64,000 nucleotides of DNA from Pseudomonas hormoni (GCF_018502625.1 NZ_CP075566.1:5707001-5771000); one strand, 5' to 3'. Positions 50,723 through 60,687 are shown, counted from the stretch's first letter. Notes: a model not told the origin generated them from the letters alone. Translations and numbers: made by a program.

Positions 50723-52513
50723 ATGAAACTGGCGATGAAGTTGCGTACTCGGCTTTTTCTGAGTATTTCTGCACTGATCACCGTTGCGCTGCTTGGGCTG
50801 TTGCTCGGGCTGGTCAGTGTGATGCAGATGGCGGGAACCCAGGAAGCCCTGGTGCGCGACAACTTTGTCACCCTGGATCTGGGCCTCAAACTGCGTCAGA
50901 CCTTGGGCGACCAGCTGATTCTGATGATGGGTGACAAACCCGACCCTGCGGCATTCGAAGCGTCCAAGCAGCATTATTTTCAGCTGCTGGATGAAGGCAT
51001 CGCCCATGATCAGGGCGGCGAGGGGCGCCAGTACGGATTCTTGCAAGCCAAAGAGGATTACCTGAGTTTTCTTCAGGCGTTGGCCCTCTCAAGTGATCCG
51101 TCCCATGTGTTGAGTGGCAACGAAGCGCTCACCGAAAAATTCAACGTGCTGCGCAGCGGTCTGATCACCGAGCACAAGCATGCGCTGGACAGAATCAATG
51201 AAACGCAACGTCATGCCCGGGATCGGGCGCTGCTCATTGCCGGCCTGCTCGGGTTGGTCGGGCTGGCGGTGCTGATTATCGGCTTCGTGACCGCCCATGC
51301 GATCGCTCGACGTTTCGGTGAGCCGATCGAAGCCCTGGCTCAGGCCGCCGACCACATCGGCCAAGGCAACTTCGAGGTGACCCTGCCGATTTCCTCTGCG
51401 GTGGAGATGAATCAGCTGACCAAGCGCTTCGGGATCATGGCCGAGGCGCTGCGTCAGCACCAGGCCACCAATATCGACGAGCTGCTCGCCGGCCAGCAGC
51501 GGTTGCAGGCGGTACTCGACAGTATCGACGACGGTCTGTTGATGATCGATCGCGAGGGCCATCTGGAACACCTCAACCCGGTGGCGCAGCGTCAGTTGGG
51601 TTGGGATACCGACCGTCTCGGCCAGGGGTTGGGCTCAGCGCTCGAACGCCCGGAGCTGGATCAACAGCTGCAACTGGTACTGCGCGGAGGCACGCTGGAG
51701 CGTGCACCGGAGGACCTGAGTATCGAGGTCGATGGTGAATCGCGTTTGCTCACTTACAGCCTGACGCCGGTCAGTCATACCCAGGGCCATATTCTGGGGG
51801 CGGTGATGGTGCTGCATGACGTCACCGAGCAGCGGGCGTTCGAACGGGTGCGCAGCGAGTTTGTATTGCGCGCCTCCCATGAGCTGCGCACGCCGGTCAC
51901 CGGGATGCACATGGCGTTCGGCTTGTTCCGCGAGCGCGCGCATTTCGCTGCGGACTCGCGAGAGGCTGACCTGCTGGACACCGTGAATGAAGAAATGCAG
52001 CGCTTGATGCAGTTGATCAATGACCTGCTGAACTTCTCACGCTACCAGAACGGCTTGCAGAAACTTTCCCTGGCGCCGTGCTCCATCGAAGAGCTGCTGG
52101 AGCAGGCCCGGTCGAGGTTTGCCGATACCGCGCAAGAGAAGGGCATCGATTTGCTGGTGGAAGTGCAGGGGCCATTACCCTGGTTACAGGCCGATCAGCC
52201 ACAATTGGACCGGGTGCTCGATAACCTCATCGACAACGCGTTGCGTCATACCGGCGCTGATGGCCAGATCCGCTTGCAGGCGCGACGCCACGGCGAGCGG
52301 GTGATTATCAGTGTCGAGGACAATGGCGAAGGTATCGCTTATGGCCAGCAGGGGCGGATCTTCGAGCCCTTTGTACAGGTCGGGCGCAAGAAGGGTGGCG
52401 CGGGGCTTGGCCTGGCGTTGTGTAAGGAAATCGTGCAGTTGCACGGTGGGCGGATGGGCGTCTATTCGCGGCCGGGGCAGGGCACTCAGTTCTACATGGC
52501 GCTGGCGGTTTAA
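50723..52513 (+). CDS. kinB: Sensor histidine kinase KinB
   Basis: 596 aa from ATG 50723 (MKLAMKLRTRLFLSISALIT), close to the 595 aa of P. aeruginosa KinB. Two membrane helices (about 10-35 and 170-195) bracket a periplasmic helical sensor. HAMP follows (IARRFGEPIEALAQAADHIG), then PAS (AVLDSIDDGLLMIDREGHLE), HisKA with RASHELRTPVTGM (His386) and the HATPase (LIDNALRHTG, EDNGEGIAYGQQGRIFEPF, GGAGLGLALCKEIV). It is cognate to AlgB. No terminator separates the two genes. Confidence 0.95.
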   Translation: MKLAMKLRTRLFLSISALITVALLGLLLGLVSVMQMAGTQEALVRDNFVTLDLGLKLRQTLGDQLILMMGDKPDPAAFEASKQHYFQLLDEGIAHDQGGEGRQYGFLQAKEDYLSFLQALALSSDPSHVLSGNEALTEKFNVLRSGLITEHKHALDRINETQRHARDRALLIAGLLGLVGLAVLIIGFVTAHAIARRFGEPIEALAQAADHIGQGNFEVTLPISSAVEMNQLTKRFGIMAEALRQHQATNIDELLAGQQRLQAVLDSIDDGLLMIDREGHLEHLNPVAQRQLGWDTDRLGQGLGSALERPELDQQLQLVLRGGTLERAPEDLSIEVDGESRLLTYSLTPVSHTQGHILGAVMVLHDVTEQRAFERVRSEFVLRASHELRTPVTGMHMAFGLFRERAHFAADSREADLLDTVNEEMQRLMQLINDLLNFSRYQNGLQKLSLAPCSIEELLEQARSRFADTAQEKGIDLLVEVQGPLPWLQADQPQLDRVLDNLIDNALRHTGADGQIRLQARRHGERVIISVEDNGEGIAYGQQGRIFEPFVQVGRKKGGAGLGLALCKEIVQLHGGRMGVYSRPGQGTQFYMALAV

Positions 52514-52520
52514 CGCGCGC

Positions 52521-54134
52521 TTACGCTTCGTCATCCAGGCGTCGGCCGGCGAGTCGCCGGCCACGGGTAATCAGTTCGATGAACTGAACGGCGCTCAACG
52601 CATGGGCGAATAACCAGCCCTGACCGTATTTCACTCCTTCACTGCTCAGAAACGCTGCTTGCGCTTCATGTTCAATGCCCTCGGCAATCACTTTGAGTTG
52701 CAGCGCCTGGGCCATGTGAATGATGTGCGGCGCCACGCCGCTGCTGGCGGCGTCATGCCCCAACGCATCGATAAACGCCTTGTCGATTTTCAGGCAATCC
52801 ACTGGCAGGGTTTGCAGATAGGCGAGGCTGCAATAGCCAGTGCCAAAGTCATCGATCAACACCTGATGCCCGACGTCGCGCAAGGCTTGCAGGTTTTCCC
52901 GGGCCACCACCACATCGATCAGGCCGCGCTCGGTCACTTCAAAGGCAATCTGTTTGGCCGCGACCCGGTGCAGGATCAACAGTCGCGCCATCACCTGGCC
53001 GATACGCGGCACCATGACGTCGCAGGCCGCCAGGTTGACCGAGATGTACAGCTGCGGATTGGCCCGCAACAAATGCCCAAGCTGCTCCAGCAGGCGTTGC
53101 AGGACGAAGTCGGTCATCTGGCGGATCTGGCCGGTGTTCTCTGCCATGGGAATAAACAGATCGGGGCTGGTCAGGGTGCCGTCAGGCCGGCGCCAGCGTA
53201 GCAAGGCTTCAGCCCCGACACAGTTGCGGCTGTCGAGGTCGAAGATGGGCTGGTACAACACCTGCAACTCACCTCGCCGTATCGCGCCAGCCAATTCGGC
53301 GTCCAGTGACTGTCGCTGACGCACCAGCAGAAACACCATGAAGCCCGCGACGACTCCCAGCGCCAGGCTCGCCGGCACCAGCCACCACCAGGCGCCGGGC
53401 ACACTCACGCCGGTGCGCGGGGTGATCAGCACCAATTGGTATTCAGGGCTTTTGGTCGGCATGAGGTAAATCAAGCGAGTCGGGGTGACTTGCAAGACAT
53501 CGCTGCCTTTCGGTGGCCAAGGCTTGGTCGGCGGCCAGGTTTGCGCGGAGCCCAGCACCGGAATCGCGCGGGTGCCGTGGTCGAGTATCACCAAAAGACT
53601 GCTGCCCGGCGACAGGTCGACCATGTCGGTCAAATGTCCGCGAGAGGTCGCGACACGGAAATTGCCACGCCCGAGCATGAGCGCGGCCCGGTTTTCATCA
53701 GGTTCGGTGGTGGTGTTCAGCCAGTAACTGTAAGTGGGGTCTTTGATGTCCGGGGGGCGTGCCAGTGACGTTCCTTCCTGGCGCGGACGGTTAGAGCAGA
53801 TCTTCGAGGCATCCATGTACACGGCCTCGTAAACGAAGCGGTAATTGAAGGTGACCTGCTGCAAAGTGGCGATCATGTCTTTGTCGCAGGTTCGCAGCGG
53901 TTGGGCCTCCAGATCATCGAGGCCTTCGCGCAGCTGCCCGAACAACTGCTCCAGGCGCGCAAGAAATCGCTCACCCTGCGCGTTCATTTCCAGACTTTCG
54001 TTCTGCTCGATCTGATGCACCGCCACGAACAGGCTCAGTGCCAATAGCAATACGCTGCTCAGGACAGCAGCCAGCATCGCCAAAAACCATGGGCGATAGA
54101 ACCAGCTACGAAGCGTCTCTCGAGTAGCGGTCAT
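52521..54134 (-). CDS. c-di-GMP phosphodiesterase, CSS-motif sensor plus EAL domain
   Basis: 537 aa. Membrane helices near 15-38 and about 240-262 enclose a periplasmic CSS-motif domain (RTCDKDMIATLQQV, DASKICSNRP), in which Cys residues may report redox state through DsbA/DsbB-type chemistry. The EAL domain from about 275 keeps EALLRWRRPDG, ISVNLAA, EVTERGLID, IDDFGTGYCSLAYLQTLPVD and KVIAEGIEHEAQ, so it should hydrolyse c-di-GMP. It converges with kinB, stops 7 bp apart. Confidence 0.93.
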   Translation of the reverse strand: MTATRETLRSWFYRPWFLAMLAAVLSSVLLLALSLFVAVHQIEQNESLEMNAQGERFLARLEQLFGQLREGLDDLEAQPLRTCDKDMIATLQQVTFNYRFVYEAVYMDASKICSNRPRQEGTSLARPPDIKDPTYSYWLNTTTEPDENRAALMLGRGNFRVATSRGHLTDMVDLSPGSSLLVILDHGTRAIPVLGSAQTWPPTKPWPPKGSDVLQVTPTRLIYLMPTKSPEYQLVLITPRTGVSVPGAWWWLVPASLALGVVAGFMVFLLVRQRQSLDAELAGAIRRGELQVLYQPIFDLDSRNCVGAEALLRWRRPDGTLTSPDLFIPMAENTGQIRQMTDFVLQRLLEQLGHLLRANPQLYISVNLAACDVMVPRIGQVMARLLILHRVAAKQIAFEVTERGLIDVVVARENLQALRDVGHQVLIDDFGTGYCSLAYLQTLPVDCLKIDKAFIDALGHDAASSGVAPHIIHMAQALQLKVIAEGIEHEAQAAFLSSEGVKYGQGWLFAHALSAVQFIELITRGRRLAGRRLDDEA

Positions 54135-54210
54135 GTGGGAATATCCGAAGAATTACCAATGAGTTATAGCTGCTGATTGGGAAAAAGCCCGGACCGTCGG
54201 GCGGGCGTCA

Positions 54211-54990
54211 TTATTTTGTCTGGTTCAAGACCTGAAGAAGTGCGGCCGTTTGCGCGTCCGGCATGCCGTCGAAGCGGGATGGCCGGAAATGCATCTGAAA
54301 GGCTGCAATCACGTGGCGGGTCGCAACGTCCAGCTCACCGGTTTGCGGCGTGGCATAACCCAGGCGGGCCAACTGTCCCTGAAACCAGCTGACGCTCGGC
54401 AGTTCAGCGTTGAACTGCGCTTGTTGACGCGCCACGGCCTGTTCGTTCGGCCAGATACCCAAGCCTTCGGCTGCCAACCGTTTCCAGGGAAAAACCGGCC
54501 CCGGATCCAGCTTGCGCAGCGGTGCGATGTCGCTATGGCCGATGATGCTGCGGGGGGGGATGGCGTAGCGCTGGCTGATGTCTTTGAGCAACACGATTAA
54601 CGACTGGATCTGAGCTTCGCTGTAGGGGTACCAGTAACGCCCACCGGTCGGGGTTTCCTTGAATCCTGGATTGACGATTTCGATGCCAATGGAGCTGGAG
54701 TTCAGCCAGGTCCGACCTTGCCATTCACTTTCTCCGGCGTGCCATGCCCGCAGGTTTTCATCCATAAGCTTATAGATGGTGGCGTTTTTATCGTCGCCGA
54801 TCAGGTAGTGGCTGCTGACTTCGCCGTGGGTCAGCAGTTGCAGCGAGCGTTCCAGCGATGCGGAGGTGTAATGAACCACCACGAACTGAATGCGACTGTC
54901 GTGATTGGATGAAGGATGGCTGGTGTCGAACCGGGGGCCACTGGCACAGCCGGCCAATAGAAGCGACACGATGAGAGCAAGATATTTCAT
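54211..54990 (-). CDS. N-acetylmuramoyl-L-alanine amidase (AmpDh2/AmiD type lipoprotein)
   Basis: 259 aa from ATG 54990. A lipoprotein signal MKYLALIVSLLLAGCASGP is followed by the AmpD-type amidase_2 domain: VVVHYTSASLERSLQLLTHG, SSIGIEIVNPGF and IGHSDIAPLRKLDPGPVFPW supply zinc ligands and catalytic residues. A peptidoglycan-binding domain follows at the C-terminus (QLARLGYATPQTGELDVATR). P. aeruginosa ampDh2 lies near kinB as here. It cleaves peptidoglycan stem peptides from the envelope side. Confidence 0.92.
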   Translation of the reverse strand: MKYLALIVSLLLAGCASGPRFDTSHPSSNHDSRIQFVVVHYTSASLERSLQLLTHGEVSSHYLIGDDKNATIYKLMDENLRAWHAGESEWQGRTWLNSSSIGIEIVNPGFKETPTGGRYWYPYSEAQIQSLIVLLKDISQRYAIPPRSIIGHSDIAPLRKLDPGPVFPWKRLAAEGLGIWPNEQAVARQQAQFNAELPSVSWFQGQLARLGYATPQTGELDVATRHVIAAFQMHFRPSRFDGMPDAQTAALLQVLNQTK

Positions 54991-55093
54991 GGCAAAGGAC
55001 AATACGCGCAAGACAGTAATGCAACAGTGTAACGTAATGCCTTGCGCGACGACGGCTAACGGGACCATTTAAACAAAATGGAACAATTGGCTC

Positions 55094-57163
55094 TCAGCCC
55101 AATTCCACCCGATTACGCCCTGCATGTTTGGCACGGTATAGCGCCTGATCGGCTCTTTTCAGCACCATATCGCTGTGTTCTCCGGGTTTGAATGCAGTCA
55201 TTCCCATCGAAACGGTAATGGTCACCGGCTCCCCTTTGAAGTGGAACGGGCAGGCTTCGATGGATGCGCGCAGGTTTTCCAGCAGTTTTGCCCCCGTCGC
55301 TTGCACTGTGCCTGGCATCAACAGCACAAACTCTTCACCGCCAAACCGCGCGATGAAATCGGTCCCGCGCAGGCGTTTGCGCAATACGCTGGCGAAGATT
55401 TTCAGCACCTTGTCGCCCGCCAGGTGCCCATAGTTGTCATTGATGCGTTTGAAATGATCGAGGTCGAGCATGGCCAGCAACAGGGTGTTGCCGTGTTGCT
55501 GCCACTGGCTGATTTCGTGATCGAGCCGCTCGCTCCAGGCCGCACGGTTGGGCAGTCCGGTCAGCGGGTCGATCAAGGCTTTCTGGCGCTGCTCTTCAAG
55601 ATGCTCGCGGTAGCCCTGGGCTTCCTGCTCCATGTGTGCCACACGTTCGGCCAGGCTTTTAAGGCGGGCGGCCACTTCCTGCTCGCGCTCGTCACGTTGC
55701 TTCTGGTGCTGATCCATGGTCCCGAGCAGGCCTTCGAGGTGGTTCTCCAGGACGTGCTTGAGATCTTCGAGGTCCGCCGCCTCTTGCATGCTGCTCTGCA
55801 GGCCGTCGACCTGCTCGCGGATCTGCGTGTCCATTTCGCGCGCGGCTGAGCGGTTGTCCGCGTGGCCATCGCTGGCGGCTTGCAGGTTGCTCTGGAATGA
55901 CTCGAGGCGCTCGTTGAGTTGCTGCAGATAGGCTTCGAATTCATGCTGGCCGCTGTCGTTAATCGCCAGCATCAAAGTGGCCAGATCGTCGAGGATCGGC
56001 AGCAGTTCGTACCAGTTCAAACCGTTCTGCAGGCGATCGCGCATCGCTTCGGCTTGTGGCCGATGGCGCTCGGGCAGTGACAGGTCGTCCAGCAGACCCA
56101 GGAGCGTGTCTTCGATGTGCTTGGCAACAGAGCTGTAGGACGGTTCTGGCGAGTCCGGCAGGGCGTAGTGAATATCGTGTTCAGATTGTTCCGGATCGAC
56201 GGTGGCGGATGCCTGGGCCATGACCGAGGGCAGGGGCAGGCTGTCGAGAGATACCGTCGGGGTCAACTCGTCTGGATTGGTCGCCAGTTGAGTCTCGGCA
56301 ACCGTAGACATGGCGGCTGGTAAGGCGACTGGTGCCGATTGCTCTGGTTGTTCACTCTCCGGCTGGACAGGAGCAGGCGCTCGCTGAGGCTCATGGACTG
56401 GTGGGACAAATGCCACGACTTCAGCGATTGGCGTCGTCGCTGCGGGTGCTTCGATCGCCTCTGGATCAGGCTCGGCAGGAAGATCGGCGGGCGGCGTCAC
56501 GCGTGGTTCGTCGGCAACTGGCACGGGCTCGACGATCACTCGCGGCAGTTCGGGAGGTGCCGCAGCAACCTCATCGACAGGCAGCGGAGTGGGCGCTTGC
56601 ACCTCCGGGGGAGCCACCTGCTGTATCGCATCTTCCGTTTCACGATTGCCAAACAAACGCTGCAACAAACCTGGCCGACCGGGTTCCGCCGGGTTCTCCA
56701 GCTGACTCAAGGCTTTTCCTTGCAGGCCGCTCAGCTCGCTGAGCAGCAACGGGATCTCACGCGCCTGGCTGACGCGTCCGTCCAGCGTTTTGGCGAAGTT
56801 CTTGAGTGGGCGGCTCACTTCACGGGGCAGCGGCAATGTCTGCAGTTGCGCCACCAGCGCAGTCAGTGCGGCGCTGGTCTGATTGACTCGGGTCTCGCGG
56901 CGCTGTTCGGAGTCGAGTACCGCTTTTTCCAGTCGCGGAAGCAGTGCCGCCAGGCCGGCGTCCATGTCATTGGTGCGGATGACTTCGCGCATTTCTTTCA
57001 TGCACTGGTCAACCGCGCGGTCGGTGCCCTCGGCCGCCAGCGTGCTGCGCACCAGTCCGCGCCGCAGCAGGTCGAGCCGGGCGTCCCAGCGACGTTCGAG
57101 CTTTTCCTGTTGTTCGATGCTTTTGAGGTATTTCTCTTTCCAGCGCTGTGTTTCGTCGCTCAT
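55094..57163 (-). CDS. GGDEF diguanylate cyclase with long N-terminal regulatory region
   Basis: 689 aa, cytoplasmic (no membrane helix seen). Residues 1-180 are helical, about 195-350 are Pro/Ala/Glu-rich and probably disordered, and 350-525 are helical with a coiled coil ahead of the cyclase. The GGDEF domain has the active signature RFGGEEFVLLMPG (GGEEF at 608-612) and the inhibitory I-site RGTD five residues before it, so feedback by c-di-GMP is expected. It corresponds to P. aeruginosa DgcH (PA5487) by position. Its ATG overlaps the preceding nuclease-like gene's stop by 4 bp. Confidence 0.93.
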   Translation of the reverse strand: MSDETQRWKEKYLKSIEQQEKLERRWDARLDLLRRGLVRSTLAAEGTDRAVDQCMKEMREVIRTNDMDAGLAALLPRLEKAVLDSEQRRETRVNQTSAALTALVAQLQTLPLPREVSRPLKNFAKTLDGRVSQAREIPLLLSELSGLQGKALSQLENPAEPGRPGLLQRLFGNRETEDAIQQVAPPEVQAPTPLPVDEVAAAPPELPRVIVEPVPVADEPRVTPPADLPAEPDPEAIEAPAATTPIAEVVAFVPPVHEPQRAPAPVQPESEQPEQSAPVALPAAMSTVAETQLATNPDELTPTVSLDSLPLPSVMAQASATVDPEQSEHDIHYALPDSPEPSYSSVAKHIEDTLLGLLDDLSLPERHRPQAEAMRDRLQNGLNWYELLPILDDLATLMLAINDSGQHEFEAYLQQLNERLESFQSNLQAASDGHADNRSAAREMDTQIREQVDGLQSSMQEAADLEDLKHVLENHLEGLLGTMDQHQKQRDEREQEVAARLKSLAERVAHMEQEAQGYREHLEEQRQKALIDPLTGLPNRAAWSERLDHEISQWQQHGNTLLLAMLDLDHFKRINDNYGHLAGDKVLKIFASVLRKRLRGTDFIARFGGEEFVLLMPGTVQATGAKLLENLRASIEACPFHFKGEPVTITVSMGMTAFKPGEHSDMVLKRADQALYRAKHAGRNRVELG

Positions 57164-58038
57164 TCATGGGTTCCGCGAGGGGCTGGACTCAACGCGGGGA
57201 ATGCATCGGCCGTGAGCGAGCCCGGCAGACGAATCTCTACCGCGACCGGCAAGTGATCGGAAATGGGTTGTGCCAGCACTTCGACCTTTTCCAGCGTCAG
57301 GGTCGGGCTCAGCAGAATATGGTCCAGGCAGCGCTGCGGGCGCCAGCTGGGGAAGGTCGCTTCCAGTTGCGGCGCCAGCAGGCCGAGGTCGCGCAACGGA
57401 GAATTTTGCAGCAGGTCACTGGCGTGGGTGTTCATGTCGCCCATCAGCACCTGATGTTTATAACCGCCGATCAGCTCGCGGATGTAAGCCAGTTGCATGC
57501 TTCGGGCGCGGGCGCCCAGCGCCAGGTGCATCATGACCACCACCAGCGCTTCCGGACCTTCACCAAAACGCACCAGGATCGCACCGCGACCCTTGGGCCC
57601 CGGCAGCGGATGATCTTCAATCGCCCACGGGCGCAGGCGGCTGAGCACGCCATTGCTGTGCTGGCCGAGCCGACCGAGGTTGCGATTGAGTTGTTGATAC
57701 CAGTAGGGGAAGGCGCCGAGTTGCGCCAGGTGTTCCACTTGATTGACGTAGCCGGATCTCAGGCTGCCGCCATCGGCTTCCTGCAGGGCGACCAGATCGA
57801 AGTCGCCCAACAGATTGCCGATCTTTTGCAGATTGTCAGCACGCCCGCTGTGAGGCAACAGGTGTTGCCAGCCCCGGGTCACGTAGTGCCGATACCGCTC
57901 GGTACTGATGCCGACCTGGATATTGAAACTGAGCAAGCGCAGACGGCTGTCTGCGGGCAGGCCCGTCGATTCCAGGTGATGTTCGTTGACCTGCGGATCA
58001 TGCAGGCCAACGATGCGTTCAGTACCCCAGCGGCGCAT
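57160..58038 (-). CDS. Endonuclease/exonuclease/phosphatase family protein
   Basis: 292 aa with the metal-dependent EEP fold: LLSFNIQVGIST, LVALQEADGGSLRSGYVNQV (Glu), VLMGDMNTHASDL (Asp/Asn) and QPISDHLPVAVEIRLPG (Asp-His). These are the catalytic residues of the DNase I/exonuclease III superfamily. No signal peptide; substrate unknown (DNA, RNA or phosphoester). It lies 14 bp after dsbA and overlaps the GGDEF gene. Confidence 0.88.
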   Translation of the reverse strand: MRRWGTERIVGLHDPQVNEHHLESTGLPADSRLRLLSFNIQVGISTERYRHYVTRGWQHLLPHSGRADNLQKIGNLLGDFDLVALQEADGGSLRSGYVNQVEHLAQLGAFPYWYQQLNRNLGRLGQHSNGVLSRLRPWAIEDHPLPGPKGRGAILVRFGEGPEALVVVMMHLALGARARSMQLAYIRELIGGYKHQVLMGDMNTHASDLLQNSPLRDLGLLAPQLEATFPSWRPQRCLDHILLSPTLTLEKVEVLAQPISDHLPVAVEIRLPGSLTADAFPALSPAPRGTHE

Positions 58039-58052
58039 GGCAGGCCCCGCGC

Positions 58053-58694
58053 TTAGTTGGCAGCAGCCTTGTTAGCCGCTCGCTCTTTGTCGACCAGTTT
58101 GTCGGCCAGTTGCAGGGCTTGCTCGGCACCGCCGGCAGAGCCCACGTCAAAGCGATACTTGCCGTTGACGATCATGGTTGGAACGCCGGAGATTTCATAT
58201 TTCTTGGCCAGTTCTTTGGCTTTGACAATCTGGCCTTTAACGGCGAAGGAATCAAAGGTCGCCAGGAACTTGTCCTTGTCTACGCCTTGAGTCGCCAGGA
58301 AGTCGGCCATTTCGTTTTTATCGGTCAGCTTTTTGTGTTCTTTCTGAATCGCGTTGAACACCGCAGCGTGAACCTTGCTCTCGACGCCCATGGCTTCCAG
58401 GGTCAGGAACATCTGGCCGTGTGCGTCCCATGGGCCGCCGAACATGGCTGGAATACGGACGAAATTCACGTCGGACGGCAGCTTCTCGACCCAAGGATTG
58501 ATCACCGGCTCGAAAGCGTAGCAATGCGGGCAGCCGTACCAGAACAGCTCCACCACTTCGATCTTGCCAGGCACCGCAACCGGAACCGGATTACTCAGTT
58601 CGACATAAGGGGCGGCGGGTGCTTCGGCGGCTTGGGCAGTCATGCCGAACAGGCTGGCAGCGACGAGTGCGGCGCTGATGATCAGATTACGCAT
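58053..58694 (-). CDS. dsbA: Thiol:disulfide interchange protein DsbA
   Basis: Periplasmic oxidase that introduces disulfides into exported proteins. 213 aa with signal peptide MRNLIISAALVAASLFGMTA. The thioredoxin-fold active site is VELFWYGCPHCYAFEP (C-P-H-C), and the cis-Pro loop is SGVPTMIVNGKYRF. It heads a three-gene run with the EEP protein and the GGDEF cyclase, behind its own upstream terminator. Confidence 0.96.
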   Translation of the reverse strand: MRNLIISAALVAASLFGMTAQAAEAPAAPYVELSNPVPVAVPGKIEVVELFWYGCPHCYAFEPVINPWVEKLPSDVNFVRIPAMFGGPWDAHGQMFLTLEAMGVESKVHAAVFNAIQKEHKKLTDKNEMADFLATQGVDKDKFLATFDSFAVKGQIVKAKELAKKYEISGVPTMIVNGKYRFDVGSAGGAEQALQLADKLVDKERAANKAAAN

Positions 58695-58786
58695 GCTTTA
58701 CTCCTGGACAATTTGGGTCGCCTCGCGCGACCTGTTTTCAGACAGGTCATGGCGGGCTTGAGTTCTGTAGTGTAACGGCAGCAGGC

Positions 58787-58817
58787 ACAAAAAAGGGCGG
58801 CCTGAGCCACCCTTTTT
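58787..58817 (-). terminator. Intrinsic terminator after the cytochrome c4 gene
   Basis: AAAAAGGGTGGC / GCCGCCCTTTTT with a CTCA-type loop on the minus strand. A six-base U-run follows on that strand. It separates the cytochrome operon from dsbA; the symmetric A/T runs could also stop plus-strand transcripts. Confidence 0.9.
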
Positions 58818-58893
58818 ATACTTGCTGCGACGGATTAATAGAGCGTTAACGTTGCAGGAGATGTACGTCCCGCCCGACGCCCGATTCGCCGGC

Positions 58894-59505
58894 TTAGTGC
58901 AGGCCCTGAATGTAGCTGGACACCGCTGCGATATCTTCGTCGCTCAGGCGTTTGGCAATGGTCTGCATGGTTTTGGTGTCGCCGTCGTTGCTGCGACCGC
59001 CTTCTTCCTTGCGGAAATCGGTCAGCTGCTTGGCAATGTATTGAGCGTGCTGGCCACCCAGGTGAGGGAAGCCGGCGGCCGCGTTGCCTGCGCCGTTTGG
59101 CGAGTGGCAGCCAGTACAGGCTGGCAGGCCCTTGGCAAGGTCGCCGCCACGGAACAGTGCTTCACCGCGAGCCACGACTTTAGGGTCGGCGGCGCCAACG
59201 CTGCCTTTCTGGCTGGCGAAGTAGGCGGCGATATCGGCCAGGTCCTGATCACTCAGGTTGGTCAGCAGGCCGGTCATTTCGAGTACCGTGCGTTTGCCGG
59301 ACTTGATGTCGTGCAGCTGCTTGTTCAGATAACGCTCGCCCTGACCTGCCAGTTTCGGAAAGTTAGGCGCCATGCTGTTGCCATCCGGGCCATGACAGGC
59401 GCCACATACTGCGGCTTTCGCCTGACCAGCAGTTGCATCACCTGCAGCATGGGCTATGCCGGAGATCCCCACGGTCAACAGCAGACTCACGATCAATTTG
59501 TTCAT
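58894..59505 (-). CDS. Diheme cytochrome c4
   Basis: 203 aa with signal peptide MNKLIVSLLLTVGISGIAHA. There are two class I heme domains: CGACHGPDGNSM near 36 and CTGCHSPNGAG near 130, each with a later Met ligand. Cytochrome c4 passes electrons towards terminal cytochrome c oxidases (cbb3). It follows the c5-type gene by 46 bp in the same direction, so both are likely co-transcribed. Confidence 0.94.
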   Translation of the reverse strand: MNKLIVSLLLTVGISGIAHAAGDATAGQAKAAVCGACHGPDGNSMAPNFPKLAGQGERYLNKQLHDIKSGKRTVLEMTGLLTNLSDQDLADIAAYFASQKGSVGAADPKVVARGEALFRGGDLAKGLPACTGCHSPNGAGNAAAGFPHLGGQHAQYIAKQLTDFRKEEGGRSNDGDTKTMQTIAKRLSDEDIAAVSSYIQGLH

Positions 59506-59551
59506 CAGCTAATCCAACTACGGCTAAGGGTTAAAGAGTTATGGACCGGGA

Positions 59552-59842
59552 TCACTCGCTCATCCACTGGATGATGGCTTGGTAATCCTCGGCACTGCAG
59601 TCCATGCACAAACCACGCGGCGGCATCGCCTTGAAACCCTGGGTCACGTGTTGCACCAGCGTCTCCATACCTTTCGCCAACCTCGGCGTCCAAGCTTCCT
59701 GATCGCCCTTTTTGGGCGCCATGGGTAGTTGGCCGGAATGACAGGCACCACAAACACGGTTGTACACAGCTTCCGGATCCTGTGTAGCCTGAGCGCTGTA
59801 AAGCGGCATCAAGACACCGGCAGCTAGCAGCCATTTCGTCAT
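59552..59842 (-). CDS. Cytochrome c5-like monoheme cytochrome
   Basis: 96 aa, signal peptide MTKWLLAAGVLMPLYSAQAT. One heme-binding motif (YNRVCGACHSGQ) and a Met candidate in KAMPPRGLCMDCS. The extra Cys pair GLCMDC is typical of the cytochrome c5 family. Electron carrier in the periplasm. Confidence 0.9.
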   Translation of the reverse strand: MTKWLLAAGVLMPLYSAQATQDPEAVYNRVCGACHSGQLPMAPKKGDQEAWTPRLAKGMETLVQHVTQGFKAMPPRGLCMDCSAEDYQAIIQWMSE

Positions 59843-60033
59843 AAAACGACCTTTTCAGGGTTGAGAGCGTTCTGCGTTCTAGTGCGCAATCAAGGTCAAT
59901 CGCTCTCGTGAACTTCATCCTACGCTGGGACAAAGCGCACACAAAATCTGCGGCATTATATACTGGCGCTACTGAAACGGAAACGACACCGCTTGCCGCG
60001 TCCATTCCCGGCGCCGCCCACATCGGAAATCCC

Positions 60034-60675
60034 ATGCAACTCAAGAACCCCATCCTCGGCCTGTGCCAACAGTCCACCTTCATGCTCAGCGCTGCCAAAG
60101 TCGATCAATGTCCCGACGACGAAGGCTTTGAAGTGGCCTTCGCCGGGCGTTCCAACGCCGGTAAATCCAGCGCGTTGAACACCCTGACGCATGCCAGCCT
60201 GGCGCGGACCTCGAAAACCCCGGGTCGCACGCAACTCTTGAACTTCTTCAAGCTAGACGATGATCGTCGTCTGGTCGACCTGCCGGGCTACGGTTATGCG
60301 AAAGTGCCGATCCCGTTGAAGCTGCACTGGCAGCGTCACCTGGAAGCTTATCTGGGTGGTCGCGAGAGTTTGAAAGGCCTGATTCTGATGATGGACATCC
60401 GTCATCCAATGACCGACTTCGACCTGTTGATGCTCGACTGGGCCGTCGCCAGCGGCATGCCGATGCACATTCTGCTGACCAAAGCGGACAAGCTGACTTA
60501 CGGCGCGGCGAAAAACGTGCTGCTCAAGGTTCAGTCGGATATTCGAAAAGGCTGGGGCGATGCGATCAGCATTCAGCTGTTTTCGGCACCGAAACGCATG
60601 GGCCTGGAAGACGCCTACACTGTATTGGCGGGCTGGATGGAACTGGCTGACAAAGGCTCCGAGCTTGCGGAATAA
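60034..60675 (+). CDS. engB: Ribosome biogenesis GTP-binding protein EngB (YihA/YsxC)
   Basis: 213 aa from ATG 60034 ([20 protein letters not shown]). Small Ras-like GTPase needed for 50S assembly. G1 is [17 protein letters not shown]3 [10 protein letters not shown]4 ILLTKADKL and G5 FSAPKRMG. It is divergent from the cytochrome genes and converges with polA; the intergenic space carries the ErsA-like RNA. Confidence 0.95.
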   Translation: MQLKNPILGLCQQSTFMLSAAKVDQCPDDEGFEVAFAGRSNAGKSSALNTLTHASLARTSKTPGRTQLLNFFKLDDDRRLVDLPGYGYAKVPIPLKLHWQRHLEAYLGGRESLKGLILMMDIRHPMTDFDLLMLDWAVASGMPMHILLTKADKLTYGAAKNVLLKVQSDIRKGWGDAISIQLFSAPKRMGLEDAYTVLAGWMELADKGSELAE

Positions 60676-60687
60676 CAAATCGCGGGC

